64,000 nucleotides of DNA from Streptomyces sp. Root1304 (GCF_001426405.1 NZ_LMEP01000001.1:790257-854256), one strand, 5' to 3'. Shown: positions 34,562 through 42,961, counted from the stretch's first letter. Program-made: numbers and translations. The notes: generated by a model not told the origin, from the letters alone.

Positions 34562-35647
34562 ATGACGACGTCACTGTCGGGCCTCGAGGAAGCGATCGTC
34601 CAGCAGTACGGCCTGCCCTGGCCGGAGGTCGACGAGAACGCCTACCCGGCGGTGGTGACCGCGCTCAACGCCTACGCGCAGTTCACCCTGGACGACGGCT
34701 GGGCCGCCAACCGGCACATGCAGCGGCTGCTCTCCTCCGGCCGGGGCGAGGCCCTGACCGCGCTCCAGGAGCACTGGGTCCGGGTCATGGACCAGGACAT
34801 GGCGCCCGTCGCCAAGTCGGCCAACACCCTGGCCGGCACCGTGAGCGAGATCCCGCAGGCGATCGTGACCCTCAAGCAGACGATCGCGTACGAGGCGCGG
34901 GCGCTGGCCGACCGCAACGGCATCACGCTGGCCGCCGGGGTGCTCACCTTCGGCGGGGACGCCACGGCCGCGGCGGCCACGGCGGCCACGCGCGACGCCG
35001 ACGTCACCCGCCAACGGGTCGCCGAGCGGATCCGGTCGACGGCCTCGGCCGTCCGGCAGGTCCTCAAGGGCCTGCTCGCGGACCCGAACGTGATCGCCCT
35101 GGAGTCGGTCCCGGCCGACCTGGCGAACGGCGTCGGCGGCTCGGTCACCACCGGGGCCGGGGCCGGGGCCGGGATCGCGGGAGCGGGGACGGGGGCGTGG
35201 GGCGGCGTGGCGGGAGGTGTCGCGGGCGGGGGCGGCGCGGCCGGAGGTGTCGCGGGCAGAACCTCGGGTGGGGGCGCGGGGGACTCCCGGCACGCCGGAG
35301 GGGACGGCGGTACGGGCGGCGACCTCTCCGGCAGTACCGGTGTCCGCGTGGACCACGACGAGCACAAGATCGCCGCGAGCCGGATCGCCTCGGTCTCCGA
35401 CGACGTCCTCGGCCGGACGAGCGCCGAACTGGCCGACGCCGTCTCCCAGCACGCGGCCGCCCGGGCCGGCGGGTCCTTCGCCGAGGCGCTCGCCCCGGAC
35501 GTCGACCTGATCCTGGACCGCCTCGCGGCGGCCACGGCGGCCGTCGGCGAGCATCTGGCCGGCGCCCTGCCGGACGCGATCCTGCTGATCTCCGGTGACC
35601 AGCAGTCCACGGACGACCGCAACCGGAGGAACTTCGGGGAGCTGTGA
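34562..35647 (+). CDS. Helical WXG100-like/ESX-associated hypothetical protein
   Basis: The 361-residue protein begins with a helical domain (about residues 1-190) rich in Ala and charged heptads (DDGWAANRHMQRLLSSGRG, ALQEHWVRVMDQDMAPVAKSANTLAGT). A glycine-rich linker follows at about 195-260, then a second helical block (HKIAASRIASVSDDVLGRTSAELADAVSQ). The layout recalls WXG100-superfamily proteins of type VII secretion, but no canonical WxG is seen. GAGG precedes ATG 34562. A 46-bp perfect palindrome follows the stop. Function unknown. Confidence 0.65.
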   Translation: MTTSLSGLEEAIVQQYGLPWPEVDENAYPAVVTALNAYAQFTLDDGWAANRHMQRLLSSGRGEALTALQEHWVRVMDQDMAPVAKSANTLAGTVSEIPQAIVTLKQTIAYEARALADRNGITLAAGVLTFGGDATAAAATAATRDADVTRQRVAERIRSTASAVRQVLKGLLADPNVIALESVPADLANGVGGSVTTGAGAGAGIAGAGTGAWGGVAGGVAGGGGAAGGVAGRTSGGGAGDSRHAGGDGGTGGDLSGSTGVRVDHDEHKIAASRIASVSDDVLGRTSAELADAVSQHAAARAGGSFAEALAPDVDLILDRLAAATAAVGEHLAGALPDAILLISGDQQSTDDRNRRNFGEL

Positions 35648-35651
35648 CGGG

Positions 35652-35697
35652 TACGGGTGGCGGCCCGGAGTCCATGGACTCCGGGCCGCCACCCGTA
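35652..35697. terminator. 46-bp perfect palindrome, bidirectional terminator candidate
   Basis: Two exact 23-bp arms (35652-35674 and 35675-35697) meet with no spacer, four bases after a stop and 50 bp before the end of the convergent chitinase gene. It would act in both directions. It shares the style of the 12846-12890 element but not its sequence. Confidence 0.7.
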
Positions 35698-35747
35698 GGG
35701 GTTCGGACGGACTCCGCCTGAGCCCCTACGGGCCCCGTACTACGGGA

Positions 35748-37271
35748 TCAGCAGGCGCCCAGGTCCTGCCAGACGCCCCACTCGCCCGTGGTACCGGGCT
35801 CCTCGCCCGTCGTCCACCACTTGGCCTTCCAGGTGTGGCCCTTGTGCGAGACCTGCTGGCCGCCGGTGTAGACGGTGGCGGAGGCCCACGGGGACGCGGT
35901 GCACTGGGTGGCGCCGCCGGTGACCGTCAGCGAGAGGACCGCCGCGTGACCCGCGGAGGCGCTCGAACCGTTGACCACGATCTGGTACGTGCCGGAGACC
36001 GCCGTCGCCGCGGTGTTCACGGTCAGGGTCGAGGTGCCCCCGGCCGTCACGGAGGCGGGGCTGAGGGTGGCGGTGACGCCGGCGGGCAGGCCGCTGACCG
36101 TGAGGTTCACCGTCTGGGCCGTACCGGCGGTGACGGCGGTCTGCACCGTCGCCGTGGTGGAGCCGCCCGCCGTGACGGTGGCGGACGCCGGGGTCGTGGT
36201 CACCGAGAAGTCGTCGGTGGGGGTGGTGGTGCCGCTGGTGAAGGGCGCGAAGATGTGGGAGAAGTCCCAGGTGTTCTGCTGGATCCCCGAGCAGTTGTCG
36301 GCCGCTGCGCCGCCGGCGCAGCCGCCGTTGTCACGCTGGAGCGCCCAGAAGGACAGCGTGTTGATGCCCTTGGAGACCGCCCAGTCGTAGACCGTACGGG
36401 CGTTGGCGAGGGTGAAGGTCTCGGCGGGGCCGAAGTCGTCGACGCCGATCATCTCGGTGATGCCGACCATGCCCCAGAGCTGGGCGGGGGTCTTGGTGGG
36501 GTAGAGCTTGGCGAGCTGGTCGTACAGGCCCTGGCCGGCGGTCTTGGTGTCGGCGGCCATGTCGTGGGCGGCGTTGTCGTAGTAGTCGAAGGTCATCATG
36601 TTGACGACGTCGACCTTGGCGCCGTTCGTCACGGCGTTCTTGAGGACCGCGAGCCCGCTGGCGGCGAGGCCGTGGGTGGTCGTCGGCAGGGTGTACGAGA
36701 TCTCGATCTTGCGCCCGTTGGCGGCGGCCCAGTCCTGGAGGACCTTGATGGCCTTGTTGCGCCGGTCGATGCCCGCGGCGTTGTCGAGCGAGTCGACCTC
36801 GATGTCCATGTCGAGCCGGGTGACGTCGTAGGTCGTGATGACCTTCTGGTAGACCGCGGCGATCTGGTTGACGTCGGTGCAGCTGTCGGCGATCTCGGTG
36901 CCGGTGGTGTCGGCCGTGTACCCGCCGAAGGAGGGGATGACGTCGCCGCCGCGCGACTGGATGGTCTTGATGTCGGCGCCGAAGGTGGACTGGGCGACGG
37001 GGGAACCGCTGTCGCCGTTCCAGTACGCGGTGCACGAGCCCTTCGTGGCGGTCTGGAGGAACGCCATCGTCAGGTGCTTGGCCCCGGACTGGGCGCTGAG
37101 GGCGGCGGGGCTCTCGCCGGTCCAGGCCTCGAAGTAGGGGGCGAAGACGTGCGCGGGGAGCGGGGTGGCCGCCTGGGCGGGAGCCGTGGCGGTGGCGGCC
37201 AGGCCGAGGGCGGCGACGGCGGTCGCGGCGGCGGTGAGGGCGGAGCGGAGCGACCTGATGCGTCTCATCAT
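35748..37271 (-). CDS. Secreted GH18 chitinase with Ig-like and chitin-binding domains
   Basis: The 507-residue precursor starts MMRRIRSLRSALTAAATAVAALGLAATATAPAQAA, a typical signal peptide. The GH18 barrel spans about 38-345 and contains the catalytic LDMDIEVD motif, FGGYTAD and the WALQRDNGG end. A beta-sandwich follows (DDFSVTTTPASATVTAGGS to SLTVTGG). The C-terminus is a CBM5/12-type domain (WASATVYTGGQQVSHKG, WTTGEEPG). It degrades chitin outside the cell. DasR-like palindromes lie upstream. Start 37271 or 37268 (two adjacent ATGs). Confidence 0.95.
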   Translation of the reverse strand: MMRRIRSLRSALTAAATAVAALGLAATATAPAQAATPLPAHVFAPYFEAWTGESPAALSAQSGAKHLTMAFLQTATKGSCTAYWNGDSGSPVAQSTFGADIKTIQSRGGDVIPSFGGYTADTTGTEIADSCTDVNQIAAVYQKVITTYDVTRLDMDIEVDSLDNAAGIDRRNKAIKVLQDWAAANGRKIEISYTLPTTTHGLAASGLAVLKNAVTNGAKVDVVNMMTFDYYDNAAHDMAADTKTAGQGLYDQLAKLYPTKTPAQLWGMVGITEMIGVDDFGPAETFTLANARTVYDWAVSKGINTLSFWALQRDNGGCAGGAAADNCSGIQQNTWDFSHIFAPFTSGTTTPTDDFSVTTTPASATVTAGGSTTATVQTAVTAGTAQTVNLTVSGLPAGVTATLSPASVTAGGTSTLTVNTAATAVSGTYQIVVNGSSASAGHAAVLSLTVTGGATQCTASPWASATVYTGGQQVSHKGHTWKAKWWTTGEEPGTTGEWGVWQDLGAC

Positions 37272-37369
37272 GGCAATCCAATGGCTGTGGGGGGGTGCGG
37301 GGACGCGCCGACGCCGTTGGGGCGCGCGGGTGGTGGGGATACGGAATCCCCGTTGTCCGGGCCGCGTCA

Positions 37370-37479
37370 ATGGATCGGACCAAAGTTGGACTAGACCAAT
37401 TTGGCGGTGTGTTGTGTGGTGCATCGAGCGAGGGCGGGTGCGTACTGCCGCGTTGCAAGGAGTGGACGGATTGGTCCAA
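37370..37479. promoter_or_regulatory. DasR-like/chitinase-box sites upstream of chitinase
   Basis: TTGGACTAGACCAA (37386-37399) closely matches the core of DasR sites (TGGTCTAGACCA type) with a single symmetric mismatch. ATGGATCGGACCAAAG (37370-37385) and TTGGTCCAA (37471-37479) are related TGG/CCA elements. They lie 100-210 bp upstream of the chitinase start. DasR represses chitin and GlcNAc genes and is relieved by GlcN-6-phosphate. Confidence 0.65.
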
Positions 37480-37567
37480 TGAGCCACGCACGCCCACCCT
37501 TTACTCCCGTTTGACCCTCGCGGCGGGGGAAGCGGTTCTTCCGGACGGGCGGGGGTACTGGGCGTAC

Positions 37568-37732
37568 ATGTCAAAGGGATGGCGCTGGTTCTTCCTTGCC
37601 GTGTTCGTCGTCTGGACGGTCCTCGCCCTCCAGTGGGCGGACGTGGGCTGCGACTACCCGGAGGCGTACCTCGCGGTCCTCCGCTTCGGGACGCCGGAGG
37701 GCCTGGAGTTCCTGCCGGCGTGCGCGGGGTAG
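37568..37732 (+). CDS. Small membrane protein
   Basis: The 54-residue product begins MSKGWRWFFLAVFVVWTVLALQW, one clear hydrophobic helix after a short basic start, then a polar tail with two cysteines. Codon third positions fit Streptomyces coding. No good ribosome site is seen before ATG 37568. Function unknown. Confidence 0.4.
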   Translation: MSKGWRWFFLAVFVVWTVLALQWADVGCDYPEAYLAVLRFGTPEGLEFLPACAG

Positions 37733-37827
37733 GCGCGGGACGGGGTGCGGGGCGGCGGGGGTCGGCTCGCGCGGGGCAGCCCGGAACGGGCGCGCGGAGT
37801 GACTCCCGGCGTGCCTACGATCGCCGT

Positions 37828-38130
37828 ATGACCTCTCGTAACGGCTCGGCCCTGTCGCTCTGGTCGCGGGACTCCTTCCTGTCCGTCGGGTCGGTCGGGT
37901 CGACGCTGTCGGTCGGCTCGGTCGGTTCGTTCCTGTCCGTCGGCTCGGTGGGTTCCGCCCTGTCGGTGGGCTCCGTGGGCTCCTGGGCGAGCGTCGGCTC
38001 CCTCCTTTCGGCCCGGTCGAGCTGGTCCGTCCTCTCCTGGCGTGCGCACCGCGGGGTGCTCGCGGCGGGGACGGCACTGGCGCTGGCGGGCGCGTACGGG
38101 ATCAGAGCGTCTCGGGTACGCCGGGCCTGA
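37828..38130 (+). CDS. SVGS-repeat small protein with C-terminal hydrophobic helix
   Basis: The 100-residue product has four tandem nine-residue repeats (residues 17-52, form xLSVGSVGS) and a fading fifth. A C-terminal hydrophobic helix, GVLAAGTALALAGAYGIRAS, and the basic end RVRRA follow. Similar Ser/Val/Gly-repeat proteins with a terminal helix occur in many actinobacteria without known function. Its last 29 bases overlap the convergent metallo-hydrolase gene tail to tail. Confidence 0.65.
   Translation: MTSRNGSALSLWSRDSFLSVGSVGSTLSVGSVGSFLSVGSVGSALSVGSVGSWASVGSLLSARSSWSVLSWRAHRGVLAAGTALALAGAYGIRASRVRRA
37876..37983 (+). repeat. Four tandem 27-bp coding repeats
   Basis: The 27-bp units encode the nine-residue SVGS repeat. 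They differ mostly at third codon positions (TCCGTC, TCGGTC, TCGGTG), so selection keeps the protein repeat while the DNA drifts. That argues for function rather than recent slippage. Confidence 0.7.
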
Positions 38131-38872
38131 GCCACCTCAGCCGGCCGGCCAGCTCCGGATCGGCCGCGAAGGCCTCGGTGATGCGCGCCGGGTCCTCGGC
38201 GAGGTGCTCCCAGGAGTCGTAGTGCAGCGGGACCACCGTGCGCGCGCCGAGCATGCGGGCGAGCGCGGCGCCTTCGCGGGCGCTCATCGAGAAGGCGCGG
38301 TCGCCGGTGGACGGGAAGTGCGCGTCTCCCAGGTGGAGGAAGGCGACGTCGAGGGCGAAGCGCCGCCCGATCTCCGTCAGGGCGTCATGGCGGACGGTGT
38401 CGCCGGAGACGTACAGGGCGCCGCCGTCGTACGTGACCACGAAGCCGGTGACAGGACCGGTGGCCTGCTCGGTTCCCTCGGGTCCGTGCCGGGCGGGGGT
38501 GGCCGTCACGGTGACGGTCGTCGCGCCGGCGGTGACCGTCCGGCTCTCCCAGGGCGCAAGGCCCACCGCCCGCCCGCCGAGACGTCCGGCGGCCTCCGGG
38601 GTGGTGAGGACGACACCCGCGCGGCCGAGGGCTTCGCGGCCGGCGTGGTCGAGGTTGTCGGCGTGCTGGTCGTGCGAGAGCAGGACCAGGTCCACGGGCG
38701 GCAGCCGGCCGGCGGCAGGCGCGGGGCTCGCGGTGCGGCGCAGCGGGCGGGCGGCCGGGTAGTCGGCCGGCGCGGGGTCGAGGGCGGGGTCGGTGAGGAC
38801 GGTGAGGTCCCCGATGCGGAGGAGGACGGTCGCCGTGCCCAGGTAGGTGGCGGAGATCGCGGACGCGGTCAT
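38102..38872 (-). CDS. Metallo-beta-lactamase-fold hydrolase (UlaG-like)
   Basis: The 256-residue protein has LSHDQHADNLD (the HxHxDH metal motif with the second histidine pattern HDQHAD), YVSGDTV and VVPLHYDSWEHL, typical of UlaG/YfiT-like MBL proteins of about 250 residues. It begins TASAISATYLGTATVLLRIGDLTVLTDP. It is divergent from the pirin gene with TetR-type operators in between. Cytoplasmic hydrolase; substrate unknown. Confidence 0.87.
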   Translation of the reverse strand: MTASAISATYLGTATVLLRIGDLTVLTDPALDPAPADYPAARPLRRTASPAPAAGRLPPVDLVLLSHDQHADNLDHAGREALGRAGVVLTTPEAAGRLGGRAVGLAPWESRTVTAGATTVTVTATPARHGPEGTEQATGPVTGFVVTYDGGALYVSGDTVRHDALTEIGRRFALDVAFLHLGDAHFPSTGDRAFSMSAREGAALARMLGARTVVPLHYDSWEHLAEDPARITEAFAADPELAGRLRWLRPGVPETL

Positions 38873-38944
38873 ACGGGCGCTCCCTGAGGGGTCGGGTGGA
38901 TGGGTGGAGCCGCGCGAGTGCCGGACTCCGACACGAGGAAACTA

Positions 38945-38981
38945 AACCGATCGGTTCAATCTGTCAACGAAACGGTTTAGT
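38945..38981. promoter_or_regulatory. TetR-type operators and promoter between MBL and pirin genes
   Basis: AACCGATCGGTT (38945-38956) is a perfect palindrome, and ACGAAACGGTTTAGT (38967-38981) is nearly identical (14 of 15) to the site at 39953-39967 before the TetR gene. A TTGACA hexamer follows at 38983-38988 with TAGTTC near 39004. This fits repression of the pirin and MBL genes by the TetR protein at 40058. Confidence 0.6.
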
Positions 38982-39018
38982 CTTGACAGTGAACTGAATG
39001 GTGTAGTTCATTCGATCC

Positions 39019-39912
39019 ATGACCTCCGCAGCTGTCACCGCCACCGCCACCGCCACCGAGCGGACCGTCGCCCGCACCGTCCGCCCCTTCCACACCCACG
39101 AGGGCGCCGGATTCCCGGTCCGGCGCCCCTTCCCCACCGCCGAACTCCCCTTCCTGGATCCCTTCCTGATGGTCGACCAGGTCGGTCCGGTCGACCTCGG
39201 GCCCGGTGAGGCGAAGGGCGCTCCCCCGCACCCGCACCGCGGCTTCGAGACGATCCAGTACGTCCTCGACGGCGACATAGCGAACGCCGACTCCCGCGGC
39301 CACCGCGCCGTCGTCCGCGCGGGCGGGGTCCAGTGGCTCACCGCCGGGTCCGGGATCGTCCACGAGGCCCTGCCCACACCGGAGTTCCTCGCCGAGGGCG
39401 GGCATCAGCACATGCTCCAGATCTGGGTGAACCTCCCCGCCCACCTCAAGGGCGTCCCGCCGCGCAGCCAGAACGCCGAGGCCGCCGACCTCCCCACGGT
39501 CACCGACCGCGAGGGCGCCGCGCTCACCGTCCTGGCCGGCGAGAGCCACGGGGTGACCGGCCCCTTCGAGACCCGTACACCGGTCCTCGTGGTCCACGGG
39601 CGGCTCGCGGCCGGCAGCGGCGCCGCGTTCACCGTGCCCGCCGGGCACAACGCGATGGTGTACGTGATGCGGGGCGCGGCCGAGGTGGCCGGCGAGCAGC
39701 TGCCCGACGGGCACCTCGCCGTGCTCGCCCGGGACGGCGAGCGGTTCACCGTCGGGGCGCCCGGCGAAGCGGCCGAGGTGCTGGTCCTCGCGGGCGAGCC
39801 GATCGACGAACCGGTCGCCCGCAGCGGCCCGTTCGTGATGAACACCGCCGCCGAACTCCGGCAGGCGGAGCAGGACTTCAGGCGCGGGCTGATGGGCCGG
39901 ATGCCCGTATGA
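39019..39912 (+). CDS. Pirin-family cupin protein
   Basis: The 297-residue protein has the pirin metal motif HPHRGFETIQYVLDG near residue 70 and VQWLTAGSGIVHEALP, and a second cupin half with VYVMRGAAEVAGEQLPDGH. Bacterial pirins include quercetin-2,3-dioxygenase-like enzymes and oxidative-stress proteins. No clear ribosome site precedes ATG 39019, and the promoter lies very close, so the message has a short leader. It probably forms a regulon with the MBL gene and TetR. Confidence 0.92.
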   Translation: MTSAAVTATATATERTVARTVRPFHTHEGAGFPVRRPFPTAELPFLDPFLMVDQVGPVDLGPGEAKGAPPHPHRGFETIQYVLDGDIANADSRGHRAVVRAGGVQWLTAGSGIVHEALPTPEFLAEGGHQHMLQIWVNLPAHLKGVPPRSQNAEAADLPTVTDREGAALTVLAGESHGVTGPFETRTPVLVVHGRLAAGSGAAFTVPAGHNAMVYVMRGAAEVAGEQLPDGHLAVLARDGERFTVGAPGEAAEVLVLAGEPIDEPVARSGPFVMNTAAELRQAEQDFRRGLMGRMPV

Positions 39913-39952
39913 GGGACGGGGGGCCGGAGGGCGGCCCGGGCGACCTTTGCAG

Positions 39953-39967
39953 ACGAAACGGTTCAGT
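39953..39967. promoter_or_regulatory. TetR-type operator upstream of tetR
   Basis: ACGAAACGGTTCAGT matches the 38967-38981 site at 14 of 15 positions and lies 90 bp upstream of the TetR start, supporting autoregulation. Confidence 0.55.
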
Positions 39968-40017
39968 TCATATAGTGCGCGTACGGGTGGGCGGCCCCGC
40001 CGGACCGAGAGGCCCCG

Positions 40018-40044
40018 CCACCACAGCCACCACAGCCACCACAG
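40018..40044 (+). repeat. Three tandem copies of CCACCACAG in the tetR leader
   Basis: CCACCACAG repeats exactly three times directly before the tetR start, just ahead of a TAAGGA ribosome-site sequence. It is an untranslated microsatellite-like tract in the leader. Confidence 0.7.
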
Positions 40045-40057
40045 CTAAGGACCACCC

Positions 40058-40741
40058 ATGGGAGCCGGAGCCGACGCCCACGCCGACGACGCGACCGACG
40101 AGTACGGCATCCCGATCATCCCGGACCCCGCCGACGCGGCCTCGCGCAAGCGGCGGGCGATCATCGACGCGGCGCTCGCGGAGTTCCTCGCCGAGGGGTA
40201 CTCGGCGGCCTCCATGGACGCGATCACCCGGAGCTCCGGGGTCTCCAAGGCGACGATCTACAAGCACTTCGGCAGCAAGGAACGTCTCTTCCTCGCCGTG
40301 ATCGGCGGGGTGCTCCCGCAGACGTACGCCGGTCTGGAGCCCTCCCACGCCGCCCTCGCCGACGCCCCCGACCTGCGGGCCGCGCTCGTCCGGCTCACCA
40401 CCGACTGGGCCCGCATCCTGCTGCGCCCCGACATCATGAAGCTGCGCCGGCTGGTGATCGGCGAGATCGACCGCTTCCCGCAGCTGGGCCGGCTCTGGTA
40501 CCGGGTGAGCTACGAGATGACCAACGGCCCGCTGATCGAGGCCTTCACCGCGCTGGACGCGCGCGGGACCCTGGACGTTCCCGATCCGGCGCTCGCCGTG
40601 CAGCAGCTGGTCGGGGCCACGGTGGGCGTGCCGCAGCTGGTCCGTACGTTCTCGCCCGACGCGGAGCTGGACGACGCGGAGCTGACGCGGGTGATCGGCG
40701 CGGGAGTGGACCTCTTCCTGGCCGGATACGCGCGCCCCTGA
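40058..40741 (+). CDS. TetR-family regulator
   Basis: The 227-residue protein has a disordered acidic N-terminal tail (about 30 residues), then the TetR HTH (AIIDAALAEFLAEGYSAASMDAITRSSGVSKATIYKHFGSKERLF). The C-terminal domain resembles the AefR-like group (RLVIGEIDRFPQLGRLWYR). AAGGA precedes ATG 40058. Matching operator-like sites lie upstream of this gene and in the MBL/pirin gap. Confidence 0.93.
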   Translation: MGAGADAHADDATDEYGIPIIPDPADAASRKRRAIIDAALAEFLAEGYSAASMDAITRSSGVSKATIYKHFGSKERLFLAVIGGVLPQTYAGLEPSHAALADAPDLRAALVRLTTDWARILLRPDIMKLRRLVIGEIDRFPQLGRLWYRVSYEMTNGPLIEAFTALDARGTLDVPDPALAVQQLVGATVGVPQLVRTFSPDAELDDAELTRVIGAGVDLFLAGYARP

Positions 40742-40765
40742 GGTGTGCCCCTGAGGGCGGAGCTC

Positions 40766-41635
40766 CTACTCCTCCGTCCTTGCCGCTTCCGGCTCCATGA
40801 CCGGCCAGGCGATCTCCAGGCGGTTGTCCGGGTGGTCCGGGGTGCCGGTCCAGTTGCGGAAGACCGAGCGGACCGGGCCCGCGAAGGCGAAGCCGTGGTC
40901 GGCGGTCCAGTTCGCGACGGCGTCGTACGCGGAGAGGATGTCCGGGTACGCGGCCGCCGCGCCCACCACCTCCGTACACGCGAAGGAGTTCTCCGGGAGG
41001 TCCCTCACGGACATCCCCTCCGGGAGAACCCCCGGCTGGGCGCCGGTCGCCGAGAACGGCAGGCAGGCCTCGACGAGGGTTTCGTTCTCCTCGTCGCACA
41101 CCCCGTGGTACCGGACGAACGCGGGCCCGGTGAAGGTGAGCGGGCCGCGCCCGGCGAGGGCGTACATCTCCTCGTAGGCGGTACGGAGGAAGGCGTCGAG
41201 TCCGGAGTGGTCCACGGTCGCGCCGCGGACGAGGACGCGTTGGGCTTCGCCCTGGCGAAGGGTGACGGGGTGGCTCATCTCTGCTCCTCGGGTCAGTCGG
41301 TTCAACAGGCCGTGGACGACGGACCGCTGGCGGGCGAGCCGGGTCTCCGTGGCGGTGAGGTGGGCGCGCAGCGCCGACGCCAGCTCCTCGCCGCCGTCGC
41401 CGTCGCCGTACGCGAGCAGCCTTCGCACCTCCTCGATGGGAATGTCCAACTGCCGCAGTGCGCGCACGAGTTGGGCGATGCGGAGCTGGTCGGGCCGGAA
41501 GTAGCGGTAGCCGCTGTCCGGGTCCACATGGGCCGGGGTGAGGACACCGCTCGCGTCGTAGTGCCTCAGGGCGGTGACCGAAAGGCCACTGGCCCGGGAG
41601 AACTGCCCGATCGGCAGCAGGTTCGTCCTGTCCAT
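40766..41635 (-). CDS. MerR-family regulator with GyrI-like effector domain
   Basis: The 289-residue protein has an N-terminal MerR winged helix (LPIGQFSRASGLSVTALRHYDASGVL, GYRYFRPDQLRIAQLVRALRQL) and a coiled coil. The C-terminal effector-binding domain has ENSFACTEVVGAAAAYPDI and a GyrI-like ending. Such proteins activate efflux or detoxification genes when they bind a drug-like ligand. The next gene upstream on the same strand, the LysE-type exporter, ends 54 bp before this start. Confidence 0.9.
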   Translation of the reverse strand: MDRTNLLPIGQFSRASGLSVTALRHYDASGVLTPAHVDPDSGYRYFRPDQLRIAQLVRALRQLDIPIEEVRRLLAYGDGDGGEELASALRAHLTATETRLARQRSVVHGLLNRLTRGAEMSHPVTLRQGEAQRVLVRGATVDHSGLDAFLRTAYEEMYALAGRGPLTFTGPAFVRYHGVCDEENETLVEACLPFSATGAQPGVLPEGMSVRDLPENSFACTEVVGAAAAYPDILSAYDAVANWTADHGFAFAGPVRSVFRNWTGTPDHPDNRLEIAWPVMEPEAARTEE

Positions 41636-41689
41636 GGGGAGGACTGTGCCGTCTCGGGTAACCCGAGAGTCAACAGGGCGGCCGGCCTC

Positions 41690-42319
41690 TCACGACCGGG
41701 CGACCAGCCGCACCGCGAGCACCACGATCAGCGTGCTCGACGCGAGCGCCGTGACGAGCCGCCCCCGGGCCCCGGCGAGGGTCCGGCCGAGGAGGGTCCC
41801 GCCGAGGGCGAGGAGCAGCTGCCAGCTCGCGGAGGCGAGGACGGCCGCGAGGACGAAGGCGCTGCGGTCGGGGAGGGTCGCGGGCGAGGAGGGCCCGGCG
41901 GCGAGGACGAGCGCGGCGAAGTAGATCACCGTCATGGGGTTGAGGACCGTGATCCCCAGGAACGTGAGGTACGCGCGGGCCGGTGTCAGGGCCGTACCGT
42001 CGTCGCGGGAGGCGAGGCCGCCGGTACGGAACGCGGCGAGCGCGCCGTGGGCCGCCCGGAGCGCGAGGGCGACGAGCACCACCGCGGAGGCCCACCGGAG
42101 CGGGGTCATCACCGGGGTGAGCAGCGGGACGAGGGCGGAGCCGCCGAGGACGGCGACGAGTGCGTACACCCCGTCGGCCGTGGCGACGCCGAGGGCCGCG
42201 CCGGCACCCGTACGCCAGCCGGTACGGGCTGTGACGGCCACCAGGTAGGCGCCGACGGCGCCGACCGGGATCGCGATGCCGTAGCCGGCGAGCAGGCCGG
42301 CCACCACCGCGGCGGTCAC
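41690..42319 (-). CDS. LysE/ArgO-family amino acid exporter
   Basis: The 209-residue protein has about six hydrophobic segments and the LysE-type features AIPVGAVGAYLVAVTARTGWRTG and LGITVLNPMTVIYFAALV. It would export an amino acid or related metabolite across the membrane. The GTG start at 42319 overlaps the stop of the DUF2087 gene (GTGA), so translation is coupled. Confidence 0.88.
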   Translation of the reverse strand: MTAAVVAGLLAGYGIAIPVGAVGAYLVAVTARTGWRTGAGAALGVATADGVYALVAVLGGSALVPLLTPVMTPLRWASAVVLVALALRAAHGALAAFRTGGLASRDDGTALTPARAYLTFLGITVLNPMTVIYFAALVLAAGPSSPATLPDRSAFVLAAVLASASWQLLLALGGTLLGRTLAGARGRLVTALASSTLIVVLAVRLVARS

Positions 42320-42627
42320 GCGACGGCGGTGATCGCGCCTTCGGGGGAGCCGGTCTGCTGCTGTCGGCGGTAGGCCGAACCGTCCTTCGTACGGGCGAGG
42401 AAGCCGCCGATCACGAGATACCGGCGGAGCGCCGAGAAGTCCTCGTGGACGGTGAGCAGGGCCTCGTTGACCTCGGACTCGCGGTAGTCGCGGCCGTCGT
42501 CGAAGAGGGTCGCGGCAAGGTGCGCGAGCAGGGCCTCACGGCGGGCGGGCCGACGGGGGACGGCCTTGAGCCGCCCGTCGGCGGCGAACAGGTCCGCGAC
42601 GGAGCGGGGGGAAGGATGACTGGTCAT
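42316..42627 (-). CDS. DUF2087-domain protein
   Basis: The 103-residue protein has the DUF2087 pattern: RLKAVPRRPARREALLAHLA near residue 20, YRESEVNEALLTVHEDFSALRRYLVIGGFLAR in the middle. This domain is often attached to HTH proteins and is thought to bind DNA or nucleic acid; here it stands alone. ATG 42627 lacks a strong ribosome site. It is coupled to the LysE gene. Confidence 0.85.
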   Translation of the reverse strand: MTSHPSPRSVADLFAADGRLKAVPRRPARREALLAHLAATLFDDGRDYRESEVNEALLTVHEDFSALRRYLVIGGFLARTKDGSAYRRQQQTGSPEGAITAVA

Positions 42628-42670
42628 GGGCGCAAGAGTGGCCGCCGGTCCCCCGCCCCGCAAAGGGTTT

Positions 42671-42961
42671 TCACTTCGGCTCGGGCCGCACGATCACGTT
42701 CACGGCCGGCTGGACGGTGGGCAGGAAGGACCGGACGCCGGCGCGTTCGAAGAGGGGCCGGGCCTTCTCGACGAAGGCGAGGAAGTCGTCCTCGGACTCC
42801 CAGAAGTCCACGACCCGCCACCCACCGGTCCCGTCGGGCCCGGCGGCGTGCGCGATGAACCCCTTGGGCGGGAACCAGTCGGTGGCCCGGAGCATGCGGG
42901 TGGTCTCCTCGTACTGCTCCTGGGTGCCGCCGGGGAGCTCAAGGGTGACGATGACGGCCAT
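42671..42961 (-). CDS. Antibiotic biosynthesis monooxygenase-like (dimeric alpha-beta barrel) protein
   Basis: The 96-residue protein has MAVIVTLELPGGTQEQYEETTRML, GWRVVDFWESEDDFLAFVEKARPLF and a final PAVNVIV, the pattern of ABM-superfamily dimeric barrels. It could bind or oxidise a small molecule, but no substrate clue is given. It lies 43 bp before the DUF2087 start on the same strand. Confidence 0.78.
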   Translation of the reverse strand: MAVIVTLELPGGTQEQYEETTRMLRATDWFPPKGFIAHAAGPDGTGGWRVVDFWESEDDFLAFVEKARPLFERAGVRSFLPTVQPAVNVIVRPEPK

